Assembly (NCBI RefSeq): GCF_036320965.1
Contig: NC_092225.1
Location: forward strand, 1,574,756-1,638,755
Reading direction: 5' to 3'
Source: Panulirus ornatus
Taxonomy: Eukaryota; Arthropoda; Malacostraca; Decapoda; Palinuridae
Length of the DNA: 64,000 bases
Both the position numbers and the translations under genes were made by a program. The stretch's first letter is position 1; every line of letters starts with the position of its first letter. The notes beneath the pieces are model-generated. The model saw nothing but the letters and a program-made list of their open reading frames with translations, was not told the DNA's origin and did no database searches. Shown in pieces: positions 41,061 to 53,507 of this stretch.

Positions 41061-42000
41061 CCAGTGGTTAGCATCACCAAGTTAGGTATGGAATAGAAAA
41101 ATAAATGGCCAACATGACGTCAAGCAGAGGTGAGGGAAGCACAAAGGGAAATTCAAGTCGACAGTCAAAACAACGAGACAGGCTGGAGCTCTGAAATAAT
41201 AAACAATATCTGGAGACGTACACCCGACCCTTATCACAACCCTCTCTTTTTCCATTTTCCCCTCGTCCGCCTTCGCTAGTCTTCCTCCTCCCTTCTTCCT
41301 CTCTCCGTCTCTAGTCTCCCCTCTCTCATGCACCTTCACCCTTCTGGTAGATATGGTAGCGACTGAGTCCCCCATGTAGCCAGGGATTGAGCTCCTGGCT
41401 CTGAAGGGATTCGATGTCTCACTTTGTCCATATAGGATCATGGTTTTTCTCAGGGGAGGCACATTTTATATTTTGCGTGTGGAGCTAAAGGCAGTTCCTC
41501 GAGGCTCACTGGTCGTGCTCTGACCTCCAGGGGATCGATCATGGAGATGCAGCTCTGACCTCTTGCCCCCAGATCTTCTCTTGCATCTATTTATTTTCCA
41601 CAGTCTCGGTTCTTCTCTCTTGCACTCTCATGACCAGCCCTTTCCGCCCACTTTCATTCCTTTGATATACTAGAAGTAGTCTGACGACATCACTTTAAGT
41701 GCTTTCAACATCTGCCTTTAATTCATTTCGAGCAAGCTCTAACAGTACAGTCTTACAAGCAGGATGATGATCCTGACATGATTTTTTTAGCTTTAAAGTA
41801 ATGCTAATATTGTTGAGGATTAGTTCGTGCGACGACTGAAGTTCATATCCTGGAATGAGTGATCCTTCAGATCGAATGTGAACAGAGCGTCTGAGCTGAT
41901 AGCATGGAAGATTTAGAAAGGAGATAAATAGGTTCAAGAGACAATCATGAATCATCCTTACCTGAAGTGACTGAAACCTCTGAAAAGATTCCGATGAAGT
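41061..42000. other. Anonymous sequence
   Basis: Includes a C/T-rich block at about 41230-41340. No gene recognised. At about 41105-41129 a short ATG-started frame ends at a donor-like GTGAGG in a phase that would suit the exon proposed at 43139, but this is only one of several possible upstream exons. Confidence 0.3.
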
Positions 42001-42275
42001 ATTACTATTTAGGGTAAATGTAGCCCCAGTTTACATGGAAATGAACCCACGTGTATGAATTGATGAAGCCAGAGATCAGGAATGGAAGTATCCTGAAAAG
42101 CGCATCCTTGAGTGGCGTGAAGCCACGAATCACAGACGAACGGTTTCACTGCGTGAAACAACACATCGGAGATTAATGAAGCCATATATTAACCAGAAGA
42201 AGCCACAGATCATATATGAATGGAAGCCACAAATCAGGTGAAAGGGACCTCGTACATGAAAGAGGCTTACAACTC
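42001..42275. repeat. Degenerate minisatellite
   Basis: Imperfect repeats with GAAGCCA..GATCA..ATGAATGGAAGCC phrases, intervals of roughly 35 bases. Strongly diverged. Confidence 0.55.
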
Positions 42276-43130
42276 CGGGTATTGTTTAAGGAAACACCTG
42301 CAGGGTAGGTGTGAGACTCACCACTGAGGACAACTTCTTGGTGACCCACAAGTGGTTGCCCCCAGCAACCACATCCCTAGACACACATCGTATGGTTTAC
42401 ACACCAGTTACCAACCATCTCGCCAGGTAGGGTGTAAGAGGGAAAAAAAAGAGGAAGAGAGATCAACAGTTCTGTAATAACTGCAGAACGGGTCTATTAA
42501 GATTCGGAGGAGTAACATCTACGTAGCGATATGTGAAGTGATGATCAGGTTAGCAAGAGAGATGTGTGCGAGGGTGAAGCTAAGGGAAGGTGTGGAGTCC
42601 TACCGTTGTGTTGTACTCGGTACCCGAGGAGATCTTACTGGCAAGGTGTCACTGATATCAAAGGCTGACTGACTTATTTGATCTGAAAGTTTTATTTTTC
42701 TTAGTAATGCAGAGTTTTAAAGCTAATTTGCTCTCCAAAACATGTCCATAAGAGGATGTCCCGATGCAAACAGTATATCACTCGCCTCGTCTCATCCACA
42801 CATAAATCAACTGAATGCTGCGAAGTAATCCTGATAAACAGTGGCTCCTCCTGGCGTATTGCTCCTATCCTTAACTAAGGCATGAGACTCTCATCTGCTA
42901 CACGGACAATACTTTCAGACACCAGCGATTTTTGCAGGCAGCAATTGTCTCAGCAATAACTGTTGTACTTCGTTTTGTCTCGTGTTTAAGATAACATTGG
43001 TCTACATGGTAAATTCCCATGACCTTAGATATTGATCTGATTATACTAATGATAAAGCGAACATTCCTCACCATGTTTACACATACCTCGTATCACATAC
43101 TTTCCAACTAATTCATGCCGTATCTATTTA
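42276..43130. other. Anonymous sequence
   Basis: No gene recognised. Confidence 0.4.
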
Positions 43131-43138
43131 CAGGTGAG

Positions 43139-46100
43139 TGTTGGCCCTGGTGGCAGCTGGCAGCTGTGGTCAGGCCTGCCAGGTGGTGGTGCAGCAGGCG
43201 CCAGAAGGTGACCAGTGCAAGCAGGTATGTGGGACATTTAACTCCATTGCTCCTTTGGTTTGTCGGCACAACGATTTGCGGTGGTCCGTCTTCTTCTAGC
43301 CTCAAAATGTATAGGTATTTGTGTAGCTTTGTCTCCATGATTCTTAGTTTTGGGCTGTGTTGGAATCTGTGTGTCTGTTATGCAAATTTCATCTAATCTC
43401 CGTGAACTATGTGGAATGATGAGTCCCATATAGGATCATTATATGCCCAGAGACCGGCAGGTATCATAATGTAAACTTCCTTGGGGACGAGACTGCTGAC
43501 GATTCCATCTCTTTTTTTTCTTTTTTTTCTTTGTCTTATTTCTTTATTCCCTTGGTTGGTCGACCGAGACTTGGCAGTATGCACACATGTACTTTGGTTA
43601 GCATGCCCAAATTCCATTTTTCTAAGTCTTCTTTTTCTTCTTCTTCTTCTTCTTCTTCTTCTTCTTCTTCTTCTTCTTCTTCTTCTTCTTCTTCTTCTTC
43701 TTCTTCTTCTTCTTCTTCTTCTTCGTTTTCTTCATCTTCGTTGTCTTCATCTTCGTTTTCTTCAGTCATACATTCCTATTTCATGGGGTCAGGGGGTAAA
43801 CGTCACTAAATCAAACCGCGACGATAAAACTCGTGGAGAATTAACAAAAGCACTTCACCGTAAGATTGATGGAGGAGATATTTGCATTCGGTTGCCATTG
43901 GAAATATTTCAAGTCTTCAACACATTTCAGGTCACCATTTGTTAAGGGACGGTGGATAACGCATACCCTGACACTCCTGCCGGAACGATGGCAAGAACTT
44001 GTATATTAAGTTACCGAAGAAATAAATCAATGTCGTGACCCTTGAAATTCAGAAAGTAAACCCCAGCTACAAGTGCCAAAGTTTCCACTATATAGATCTT
44101 TAAAAACTGAAAGGAAGACGAAGAATTTGGTGGAACATCTATATTGGAAAGATCTCGAATGGCCATCCTTAATGTTAAGTCCGGTCTAACCGAGCCTGGG
44201 GGTGTGACAAGATCTCTTGTATCTGTCAACGTTTCTCCTTATATTTTCCTGTCGATGTTTTGAACACATTTGCTCGCCATTGGCACCACAGATGAAGCTG
44301 TGGATGTTTTATCCTGTTTATGGAAATGGGTTAGCGCGCCAGGACGAGAGAACTGAAAATCTTTTTCCCACTATTACTCAGAGACTGTGAAGGTACTGGG
44401 AGAAGAAATATTGTTCGGGCATCTTAGAAATCTTTACGTTTTGGCTCTTTTCTTTCATATTGCTCTTAACCATTTTTTCAGCTATTTTCTCTTCATCTTG
44501 TTCTTTACAGTTTATTTTTCTGCTCTTTTCTGTCTTTGAATTGATTTCTAGCAAACACATCTTCAAATCAGTAAATAGGATCGCCAAAAATATATAGTTA
44601 TAAGCAGGAAAGACTTACCGGTTGATACGTATCCGAAATTATATAAACAGTAGCTTATTGCTGAAACTTTTCAACGTTGAAATACCGTACCTCGAAGCTG
44701 ATCCTCCGGCTTCTGTATTATTATATGACTCGTTTTCTACCTTCACTTGTTTCTCTGCTGGGAATCAACTTTGTCACTTCTTCTTTTAGGCCAGACCTGA
44801 CTGAACATTGCATCACTGTAAACTGCCGCATTTAAGTTAAAACGGGTTCGGTTTTGTTCTTATTTCTATTCCATCTTTTCGATTCCCTGCCCTTTTGATG
44901 GTCTTGCCCCTTCTCTTGATTACGTTACCTTTTATTTTCGTTACGCTGCCATGTCTTTTGATTGGTCTACTTGCTATGTCTTTAGTGTTGATACACTCAT
45001 CATTGCAATCCAGTATGTGTACATAGCATTAACATGAAATTGATAATAGGAACGTACTGAATATTTGGTTGCTCTACCCTTTTTCCTGTTGGCCAGTAAC
45101 GTTTTCTATCATTTCTCCTCTTATTTTCCTGATGAGACAAGACAAATAGCAGAATAAAACAGGATAACACGAAGTAGCGTCAGGTATATTTCTCACATCT
45201 CAGGTTGTGTCTTGCTCTCTGCTGTTTCTTGGGATTATCCTACATTTCCTTAGAAGGTCGTATAGAGGGCCGGGATGATGATTGTAAAATCACAAGAGTC
45301 TCCTGACACTGGCTCATTTTGACCTCTGACTCAAATTCTGCTATTCTATCATTCATCCAACTATTATGTTTTATTATTATTTATTCTTACGTAAATCTTG
45401 TCTCAAATGCCACATGCAAAACGAGGGTGTTTACGGTTTTATTATCATCCTTAACATCCGAAGGTGTTAAAGATTTCTGGTTGGTTGGTGAAGCTTGAGG
45501 CTGACAGCCTCAGTGATCAGTTGATAAGCCAAAAACCATAACCGACCAACCAATCTTGGTATCATTAAGGCTTCAAACCCATTCAAAGTATCGATATGAT
45601 ATTTACATCGGTTTATTTGTGGTCCTGAAGTTTGATTCAAATCAAACTTTTACTTGTCACTCAATATACACTTTTTACGTTCAGTGAGTAGATCTCATCA
45701 ATATGTTTCAAAAGTCGTCAGCAAAATGGGAGTGGAGCATGATTGGGAGTTAGAAATCTTTGACCGTTTCTCTCTTGCTTCCGTCCTCTCCAGGATGGGC
45801 CAATGTGTGACGTGTTCCTGAAGGATCAAAGAGGAACATGGCAGCAAGGAAGTCCCACCTCAGGTTGCTGATGATATCTTTTTCTTCTCCTTTTTTTTGG
45901 CCATATTTCAGTTTTTCCTGTATTTCTTATGTGACGAACAGCACTAGGAGCGTGGATAGATTTGACACGCAGAACTGATATTGAAAACTAGTGCACCTGG
46001 GCTCCATTTTGGCCAGTTAGTTTGATGTGGCCTGGATAAGTTTACTGACACTAGTGCTTCCAAACCAATGAAAGATACCTGATACTTGTATCAACATATT

Positions 46101-48095
46101 CCTTAGAGCTTTCTATACTGTATTTTGGACGCGTGGTAAGCAGCTACTCCGACTTACTGAACATTATCTGTTAAAAGACATTATCTAAGAAAATATATAA
46201 CATACATTCAGCGATTTTATAAACGCATGAATTCTACGCATATGATTCAAAGACGTATGAATTCAACGTGTATTATTCAAGAGCGTATAGATTCAATTAT
46301 ATATATTCAGGGACGTATGAATTCAACGTGTATGATTTAGTGACATGAATTCAACAAACATGCTACAGGAACGTGTGAATTCAACTTTCATGATACTCGG
46401 AAGTATGAATTCAACGTGTAGGATTCAGGGACTCATGAATTCAACGTGTATTATGCTTCTGTTGTCCAAGGCCAATCTCCACCAATGTCTTTATACTTGG
46501 TTCTGTTTCCTGTCATTAAGTAAGACAGTGTGTTCTTAGGACCGACATCGAAATTGACATCTTTATATGTCGTTCTGTGAATGCTTCCAGATTGTATCCC
46601 CATAACTTTCTTCTTTTATTCCTTCTTGATAAGTATTTTCAAAGATGTTTTTCTGTCTGTGGAGGATGATGGAAAGTCACTACAATCAAACCGGCATTTC
46701 TGGAGTGCAGAGTATCGTTGTATGAATGTGACAAATGGACCCAAACTTCATCTAGCTTTCTTTAGTTTAGATGTTATGTAAATTTGATTCAATCATAAAA
46801 TAAATTTGGCCCTATGTATTGAAGTTCTATATCTTGTCAAAGAACTTTGGCGTAACATGAAAACATTCATTTCTTCGATGAAACAAAGTGTAATACTTTC
46901 TAAAAATCATTCCTGTATGAATTGGTTTATGACGATAGTTATATATTAGAGAATGTTGTACTATACATTGATGTGATTTCTAAAGCCATCTGCACTCATC
47001 TGGACGAGTTGTTTGGTAAGGAACATTATGGTCTGAGTGTCTTCGTTCACAAGCTTTCTCATGGTTGTGGCTTACGCTGGAAGGTAAGTTGTCTAATACG
47101 TGCTGTTAACTTTTAGACAACATAGATTGTTTCATTCATATCTGAAACAAAATAACATTAGCTTTATGAGAAAAAATTATATATCCAGCTATAGGAAAAT
47201 ATTCTTAACTGAAAATAAAGTCACTGGGAAGTTAGACGCAATTGTTCGAATTTAAAATTAATGAAACAAACGAATATAGAATGGAATGCCTCACTGGAAG
47301 TAAACAAAGCGAAAAATGGCTACGATTTTCCTGGTAAGATATGTCTTATCAATAAGACAAGATTAGTCTAGCGTTCTTAATAAGATGACTTGCCAACTAT
47401 ATCATGTAAATTAAGGCGAGTAACATAATTCAAACATAATGATACAATGAAAATTCACGGAGGGAAAAGATTAGCGGGAATAACTCTCTATCAAGTGGAA
47501 GAAATATATCTGCTTAATGTCACTGGCAGTTCCCGCGAATCAAAGACCAATTTGCATATATATTACGTGAGGTTTTCCAGGTCATGGTTAATTAGATGAC
47601 ATAAAACTGTCCTTTGATATATAAATTCAGGCTGAAAAATAATAAAAAAAGTGTCATGAAATACCATACGTTCATCACTACTGTGAAAACACAATAATGT
47701 CGTGTTTACTATTTTCTAACGTAAAGCTAAACTTCTTGAACACCATTTAAAGTATAGCATTATTTTCCGATAGCACCTTATGGTTCATGTTATCGAGAAG
47801 TAATAACATTTTTCACATGTAGCCATAAGCTATATATCATCCTGGCTTGATTATCAGTAAACATTACACAACAATATTTAGGCAAATCAATTCACGTGTT
47901 TTGCTCATGAAATATTGCAATTCATTTTTCTTCAATGATATGTAAGACGAATTTTATTTGTTGTTTACTTCGGTAGTATGACTGAAAATGTTTTTTTCAT
48001 GGTAAAGTATTCACATTACGTGTCATCTTCTTCCTTTCGTTTCAGTGTGTCCAAACACGCGTTCCTTTATCCTCTGTAGGGTGGCGCCTCAGTAA
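43139..48095 (+). CDS. Candidate three-exon gene, small secreted cysteine-rich protein (5' part missing)
   Basis: Proposed exons: 43139-43224, 45794-45863 and 48046-48095. They join in phase (1-0-1) and end at TAA. Splice signals: donor CAG/GTATGT after exon A; acceptor CTTCCGTCCTCTCCAG before exon B; acceptor TTCTTCCTTTCGTTTCAG before exon C. Exon A reads LALVAAGSCGQACQVVVQQA then PEGDQCKQ, like the end of a signal peptide followed by a Cys-containing chain, with G/C at most third codon positions in an AT-rich setting. Exon B reads DGPMCDVFLKDQRGTWQQGS then PTS. Exon C reads CPNTRSFILCRVAPQ. About 68 residues with six Cys. Weak points: exon A needs an acceptor AG at 43138, just downstream of a stronger CAG at 43133 that would put a stop in frame; the exon B donor GTTGCT is weak, and reading through gives SGC then stop; the first exon is unknown; exon C could also end at a GTAAGG donor. 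No family recognised. Short open frames like these can occur by chance. Confidence 0.28.
43225..43620. other. Sequence downstream of candidate exon A
   Basis: Would be intron if the gene model holds. The phrase CCCATATAGGATCATTATATG resembles TCCATATAGGATCATGG near 41430, a possible dispersed repeat. No gene recognised on its own. Confidence 0.35.
43627..43763. repeat. (TTC)n trinucleotide microsatellite
   Basis: About 32 pure TTC units followed by interrupted TTCATCTTCGTTTTCTTC. Gives false poly-Ser, poly-Leu and poly-Glu frames. GAA/TTC tracts of this length can form triplex DNA. Confidence 0.96.
43764..46215. other. Anonymous sequence with one candidate exon
   Basis: Apart from the candidate exon at 45794-45863, no gene is recognised. 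At 45495-45509 there is an exact palindrome GAGGCTGACAGCCTC, with looser outer pairing between GGTTGGTTGG and CCAACCAATC. Confidence 0.35.
46216..46455. repeat. Degenerate minisatellite, about 33-35 bp, with GAATTC in most copies
   Basis: Seven imperfect copies around CGTATGAATTCAACGTGTAT and TATTCAGG. The GAATTC palindrome is conserved in most units. Confidence 0.8.
46456..48045. other. Anonymous AT-rich sequence
   Basis: A 64-codon frame at 46922-47116 is followed internally by a donor-like GGAAGGTAAGTT at about 47080, but its protein has no recognisable domain. I leave it uncalled. Confidence 0.35.
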
Positions 48096-48171
48096 GGCAA
48101 GCCAGGTTAACTTAGTCTGGCTATAGGTAGACGCCGAGGAAAGATGGCGAGTCAGAAAGGTATATCTAGGA

Positions 48172-50036
48172 GAGATGAAGTGCTGGGAGAACACTGGGGA
48201 GATGAAGTGCTGGGAGAACACTGGGGAGATGAAGTGCTGGAAGAACACTGTGGAGATGAAGTGCTGGGAGAACACTGGGGGGATGAAGTGCTGGGAGAAC
48301 ACTGGGGAGATGAAGTGCTGGGAGAACACTGGGGAGATGAAGTGCTGGGAGAACACTGGGGAGATGAAGTGCTGGAAGAACACTGGGGAGATGAAGTGCT
48401 GGAAGAACACTGGGGAGATGAAGTGCTGGAAGAACACTGGGGAGATGAAGTGCTGGGAGAACACTGGGGAGATGAAGTGCTGGGAGAACACTGGGGAGAT
48501 GAAGTGCTGGGAGAACACTGGGGAGATGAAGTGCTGGAAGAACACTGGGGAGATGAAGTGCTGGAAGAACACTGGGGAGATGAAGTGCTGGAAGAACACT
48601 GGGGAGATGAAGTGCTGGAAGAACACTGGGGAGATGAAGTGCTGGAAGAACACTGGGGGGATGAAGTGCTGGGAGAACACTGGGGGGATGAAGTGCTGGG
48701 AGAACACTGGGGAGATGAAGTGCTGGGAGAACACTGGGGGGATGAAGTGCTGGGAGAACACTGGGGAGATGAAGTGCTGGGAGAACACTGGGGGGATGAA
48801 GTGCTGGGAGAACACTGGGGGATGAAGTGCTGGGAGAACACTGGGGGGATGAAGTGCTGGGAGAACACTGGGGGGATGAAGTGCTGGGAGAACACTGGGG
48901 GGATGAAGTGCTGGGAGAACACTGGGGAGATGAAGTGCTGGGAGAACACTGGGGGGATGAAGTGCTGGGAGAACACTGGGAGATGAAGTGCTGGAAGAAC
49001 ACTGGGGGGATGAAGTGCTGGAAGAACACTGGGGGGATGAAGTGCTGGGAGAACACTGGGGGGATGAAGTGCTGGAAGAACACTGGGGGGATGAAGTGCT
49101 GGGAGAACACTGGGGGGATGAAGTGCTGGGAGAACACTGGGGAGATGAAGTGCTGGGAGAACACTGGGGGGATGAAGTGCTGGGAGAACACTGGGGGGAT
49201 GAAGTGCTGGGAGAACACTGGGAGATGAAGTGCTGGAAGAACACTGGGGGGATGAAGTGCTGGAAGAACACTGGGGGGATGAAGTGCTGGAAGAACACTG
49301 GGGGGATGAAGTGCTGGGAGAACAATGGGGAGATGAAGTGCTGGGAGAACACTGGGGGGATGAAGTGCTGGGAGAACACTGGGGAGATGAAGTGCTGGAA
49401 GAACACTGGGGAGATGAAGTGCTGGAAGAACACTGGGGGGATGAAGTGCTGGAAGAACACTGGGGAGATGAAGTGCTGGAAGAACACTGGGGAGATGAAG
49501 TGCTGGAAGAACACTGGGGGCATGAAGTGCTGGGAGAACACTGGGGAGATGAAGTGCTGGAAGAACACTGGGAGATGAAGTGCTGGAAGAACACTGGGGG
49601 GATGAAGTGCTGGAAGAACACTGGGGAGATGAAGTGCTGGAAGAACACTGGGGGATGAAGTGCTGGAAGAACACTGGGGGGATGAAGTGCTGGGAGAACA
49701 CTGGAGAGATGAAGTGCTGGGAGAACACTGGGGAGATGAAGTGCTGGAAGAACACTGGGGAGATGAAGTGCTGGAAGAACACTGGGGGGATGAAGTGCTG
49801 GGAGAACACTGGGGGGATGAAGTGCTGGGAGAACACTGGAGAGATGAAGTGCTGGGAGAACACTGGGGAGATGAAGTGCTGGAAGAACACTGGGGAGATG
49901 AAGTGCTGGAAGAACACTGGGGGGATGAAGTGCTGGAAGAACACTGGGGAGATGAAGTGCTGGAAGAACACTGGGGGGATGAAGTGCTGGAAGAACACTG
50001 AGGGGATGAAGTGCTGGAAGAACACTGGGGGGATGA
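48172..50036. repeat. 27-bp tandem array, about 69 copies
   Basis: Unit begins GATGAAGTGCTGGGAGAACA and ends CTGGGGA. Two sites vary systematically: CTGGGAG versus CTGGAAG, and GGGGAGAT versus GGGGGGAT. Occasional single-base losses in the G run (for example near 48827, 48980, 49222, 49572 and 49651) shift the frame. Because 27 is a multiple of three, frames reading DEVLGEHWG or MKCWENTGG stay open on the plus strand, and several stay open on the minus strand. None is supported as a gene. The array begins about 75 bases after the candidate last exon. Confidence 0.97.
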
Positions 50037-50143
50037 GGAATCAAAAGCGTCTAGTGCAACCGTAGACCGCTAGAGAAAATATGATGGAGGGAAGGTTCCA
50101 GGGTGGCAGTCGGCCTGCAGGCTGGTTGATATATGGCTTATAC
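50037..50143. other. Spacer
   Basis: About 100 bases, nothing recognised. Confidence 0.4.
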
Positions 50144-50203
<60 letters not shown>

Positions 50204-50265
50204 TAGAGGAGTAAAGAGAATAAATAGTAGAGAGACGAAACTACACAATCTTAATACTTTCCCCT

Positions 50266-50306
<41 letters not shown>
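50144..50306. repeat. (TG)n ... (AC)n inverted microsatellite pair
   Basis: About 54 bases of TG and 38 bases of AC, separated by about 70 bases of unique sequence. They are complementary, so the region can fold into a stem. Confidence 0.95.
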
Positions 50307-50308
<2 letters not shown>

Positions 50309-50622
50309 CACCATATAAGTTGAACAATAAAGTAATAAGAACTATAGTAAATCTTGTATCTATGGCATTACTTTAAACAAAGAAATTTATAACATCATAT
50401 TGGCAACTATACTGAAAATGAAAAAAAGATTACATTGTCGCATTTGCTTTCAACTGAAATATCTAAGAATAACACCAAGTGACACTAGATCAACTCTCGC
50501 GTACTGCAGGCTACGAATTACTAATACAGATAGTGTTTGTCTGGGAAAAAAAATTGTCAGAGAAATGCCATAACTATGACCTGGGCCAACAGGGGTGCAA
50601 ATACAACGGGTTCCGTATCATG
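50307..50622. other. Anonymous sequence
   Basis: Nothing recognised. Confidence 0.4.
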
Positions 50623-51690
50623 AACACCCAGCACCGTACCTAGAACACCCAGCACCGTACCTAGAACACCCAGCACCGTACCTAGAACACCCAGCACCGT
50701 ACCTAGAACACCCAACACCGTACCCTAGAACACCCAGCACCGTACCTAGAACACCCAGCACCGTACCTAGAACACCCAGCACCGTACCTAGAACACCCAG
50801 CACCGTACCTAGAACACCCAGCACCGTACCTAGAACACCCAGCACCGTACCTAGAACACCCAGCACCGTACCTAGAACACCCAGCACCGTACCTAGAACA
50901 CCCAGCACCGTACCTAGAACACCCAGCACCGTACCTAGAACACCCAGCACCGTACCTAGAACACCCAGCACCGTACCTAGAACACCCAGCACCGTACCTA
51001 GAACACCCAGCACCGTACCTAGAACACCCAGCACCGTACCTAGAACACCCAGCACCGTACCTAGAACACCCAGCACCGTACCTAGAACACCCAGCACCGT
51101 ACCTAGAACACCCAGCACCGTACCTAGAACACCCAGCACCGTACCTAGAACACCCAGCACCGTACCTAGAACACCCAGCACCGTACCTAGAACACCCAGC
51201 ACCGTACCTAGAACACCCAGCACCGTACCTAGAACACCCAGCACCGTACCTAGAACACCCAGCACCGTACCTAGAACACCCAGCACCGTACCTAGAACAC
51301 CCAGCACCGTACCTAGAACACCCAGCACCGTACCTAGAACACCCAGCACCGTACCTAGAACACCCAGCACCGTACCTAGAACACCCAGCACCGTACCTAG
51401 AACACCCAGCACCGTACCTAGAACACCCAGCACCGTACCTAGAACACCCAGCACCGTACCTAGAACACCCAGCACCGTACCTAGAACACCCAGCACCGTA
51501 CCTAGAACACCCAGCACCGTACCTAGAACAACCAACACCGTACCTAGAACACCCAGCACGTACCTAGAACACCCAGCACCGTACCTAGAACACCCAGCAC
51601 CGTACCTAGAACACCCAGCACCGTACCTAGAACACCCAGCACCGTACCTAGAACACCCAGCACTGTACTTAGAACACCCAGCACCGTACC
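50623..51690. repeat. 21-bp tandem array, about 51 copies
   Basis: Unit AACACCCAGCACCGTACCTA followed by G. The core is nearly identical between copies. Variants cluster at the edges: one extra C at about 50725 and one missing C at about 51559, which are compensating frameshifts. The plus strand is open for 375 codons (50595-51722), reading LEHPAPY then TPSTVPR then LEHPAPY again. The minus strand is also open for 365 codons. Open frames follow from the period and the absence of stops in the unit. Confidence 0.97.
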
Positions 51691-52016
51691 ATGACCAGCT
51701 GCCTGGCCTCCGCATCAGCTAGGTTCAAAGCTGACCCCAAAAAGCTAATCATACATCATGAAGGTCTGGATCCTCCCTGCAATGTAAAGGGAGTTCCTCT
51801 TTCGTGATGCTAAGTGGTAATTAGAATCTCTCCTCTCCCCATATCATCAACCAATCTCTGCTATAATCGGATACTACATTTTGATATCAGTGGCGCCAAT
51901 AGAAATATTACCACATATATGTTAACCGTAGCAAACGTCTGAAGTTCAATATTAATTCAACACCGAAATATCCAAGAGAAGAATTAGGGTATGATTAACT
52001 CTTCGACCACTTCACG
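51691..52016. other. Anonymous sequence
   Basis: Nothing recognised. Confidence 0.4.
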
Positions 52017-52298
52017 TTTTATTGTTTCCTGTGTGGCGGGGTAGCGCCAGGAATGGATGAAGGCAAGCGAGTATGAATGAATATGTACATGTGTATATAT
52101 GTATGTCTGTGTATGTATAGGTATGTATATGCTGATATGTATATGTGTGTATATGTGCGTGTATGGGCGTTTATGTATATGTATGTGTATATGAGTGGAT
52201 GAGCCATTCTTCGTCTGTTTCCCGGCGCTACATCGCTGACGCGGGAAACAGCGGTTAAGTAAGATAAAAAAGAATAGTATAGATAATAATGATAATTA
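52017..52298 (+). mobile_element. Solo LINE-A 3'-UTR fragment
   Basis: Begins within the long UTR at GTGTGGCGGGGTAGCGCCAG, continues with the GTATGTATATG-rich segment and ends CGCTACATCGCTGACGCGGG and an A-rich run. No coding part. Followed by (ATCT)n and (TA)n. Confidence 0.88.
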
Positions 52299-52414
<116 letters not shown>

Positions 52415-52435
52415 TTTTCTTCTTTTTTTTTTATT

Positions 52436-53420
<985 letters not shown>

Positions 53421-53487
<67 letters not shown>
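53421..53487. repeat. (TA)n microsatellite
   Basis: TA tract between two LINE-A copies of the same orientation. Confidence 0.96.
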
Positions 53488-53492
<5 letters not shown>

Positions 53493-53507
53493 TATTCATT
53501 TATGCAA

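Noticed and set aside
41105..41129. First exon of the candidate 43-48 kb gene
   Set aside because: The frame and donor phase would fit, but other ATG-plus-donor combinations (for example near 42258) fit equally well. Not enough to assign.
46922..47116. Small gene or exon with a donor-like site at about 47080
   Set aside because: The 64-residue translation has no recognisable domain, no convincing acceptor was found, and composition is like the surroundings.
48042..50065. Open frames of 280-630 codons on both strands over the 27-bp array
   Set aside because: The period is a multiple of three, so any stop-free frame of the unit stays open. Several frames on both strands are open at once, and frequent single-base G-run changes switch frames. 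No non-repeat domain is attached.
50595..51722. 375- and 365-codon frames over the 21-bp array as a proline-rich protein gene
   Set aside because: Same artefact of a 21-base unit without stops. Open on both strands and bounded by ordinary sequence. Kept only as a finding about compensating frameshifts.
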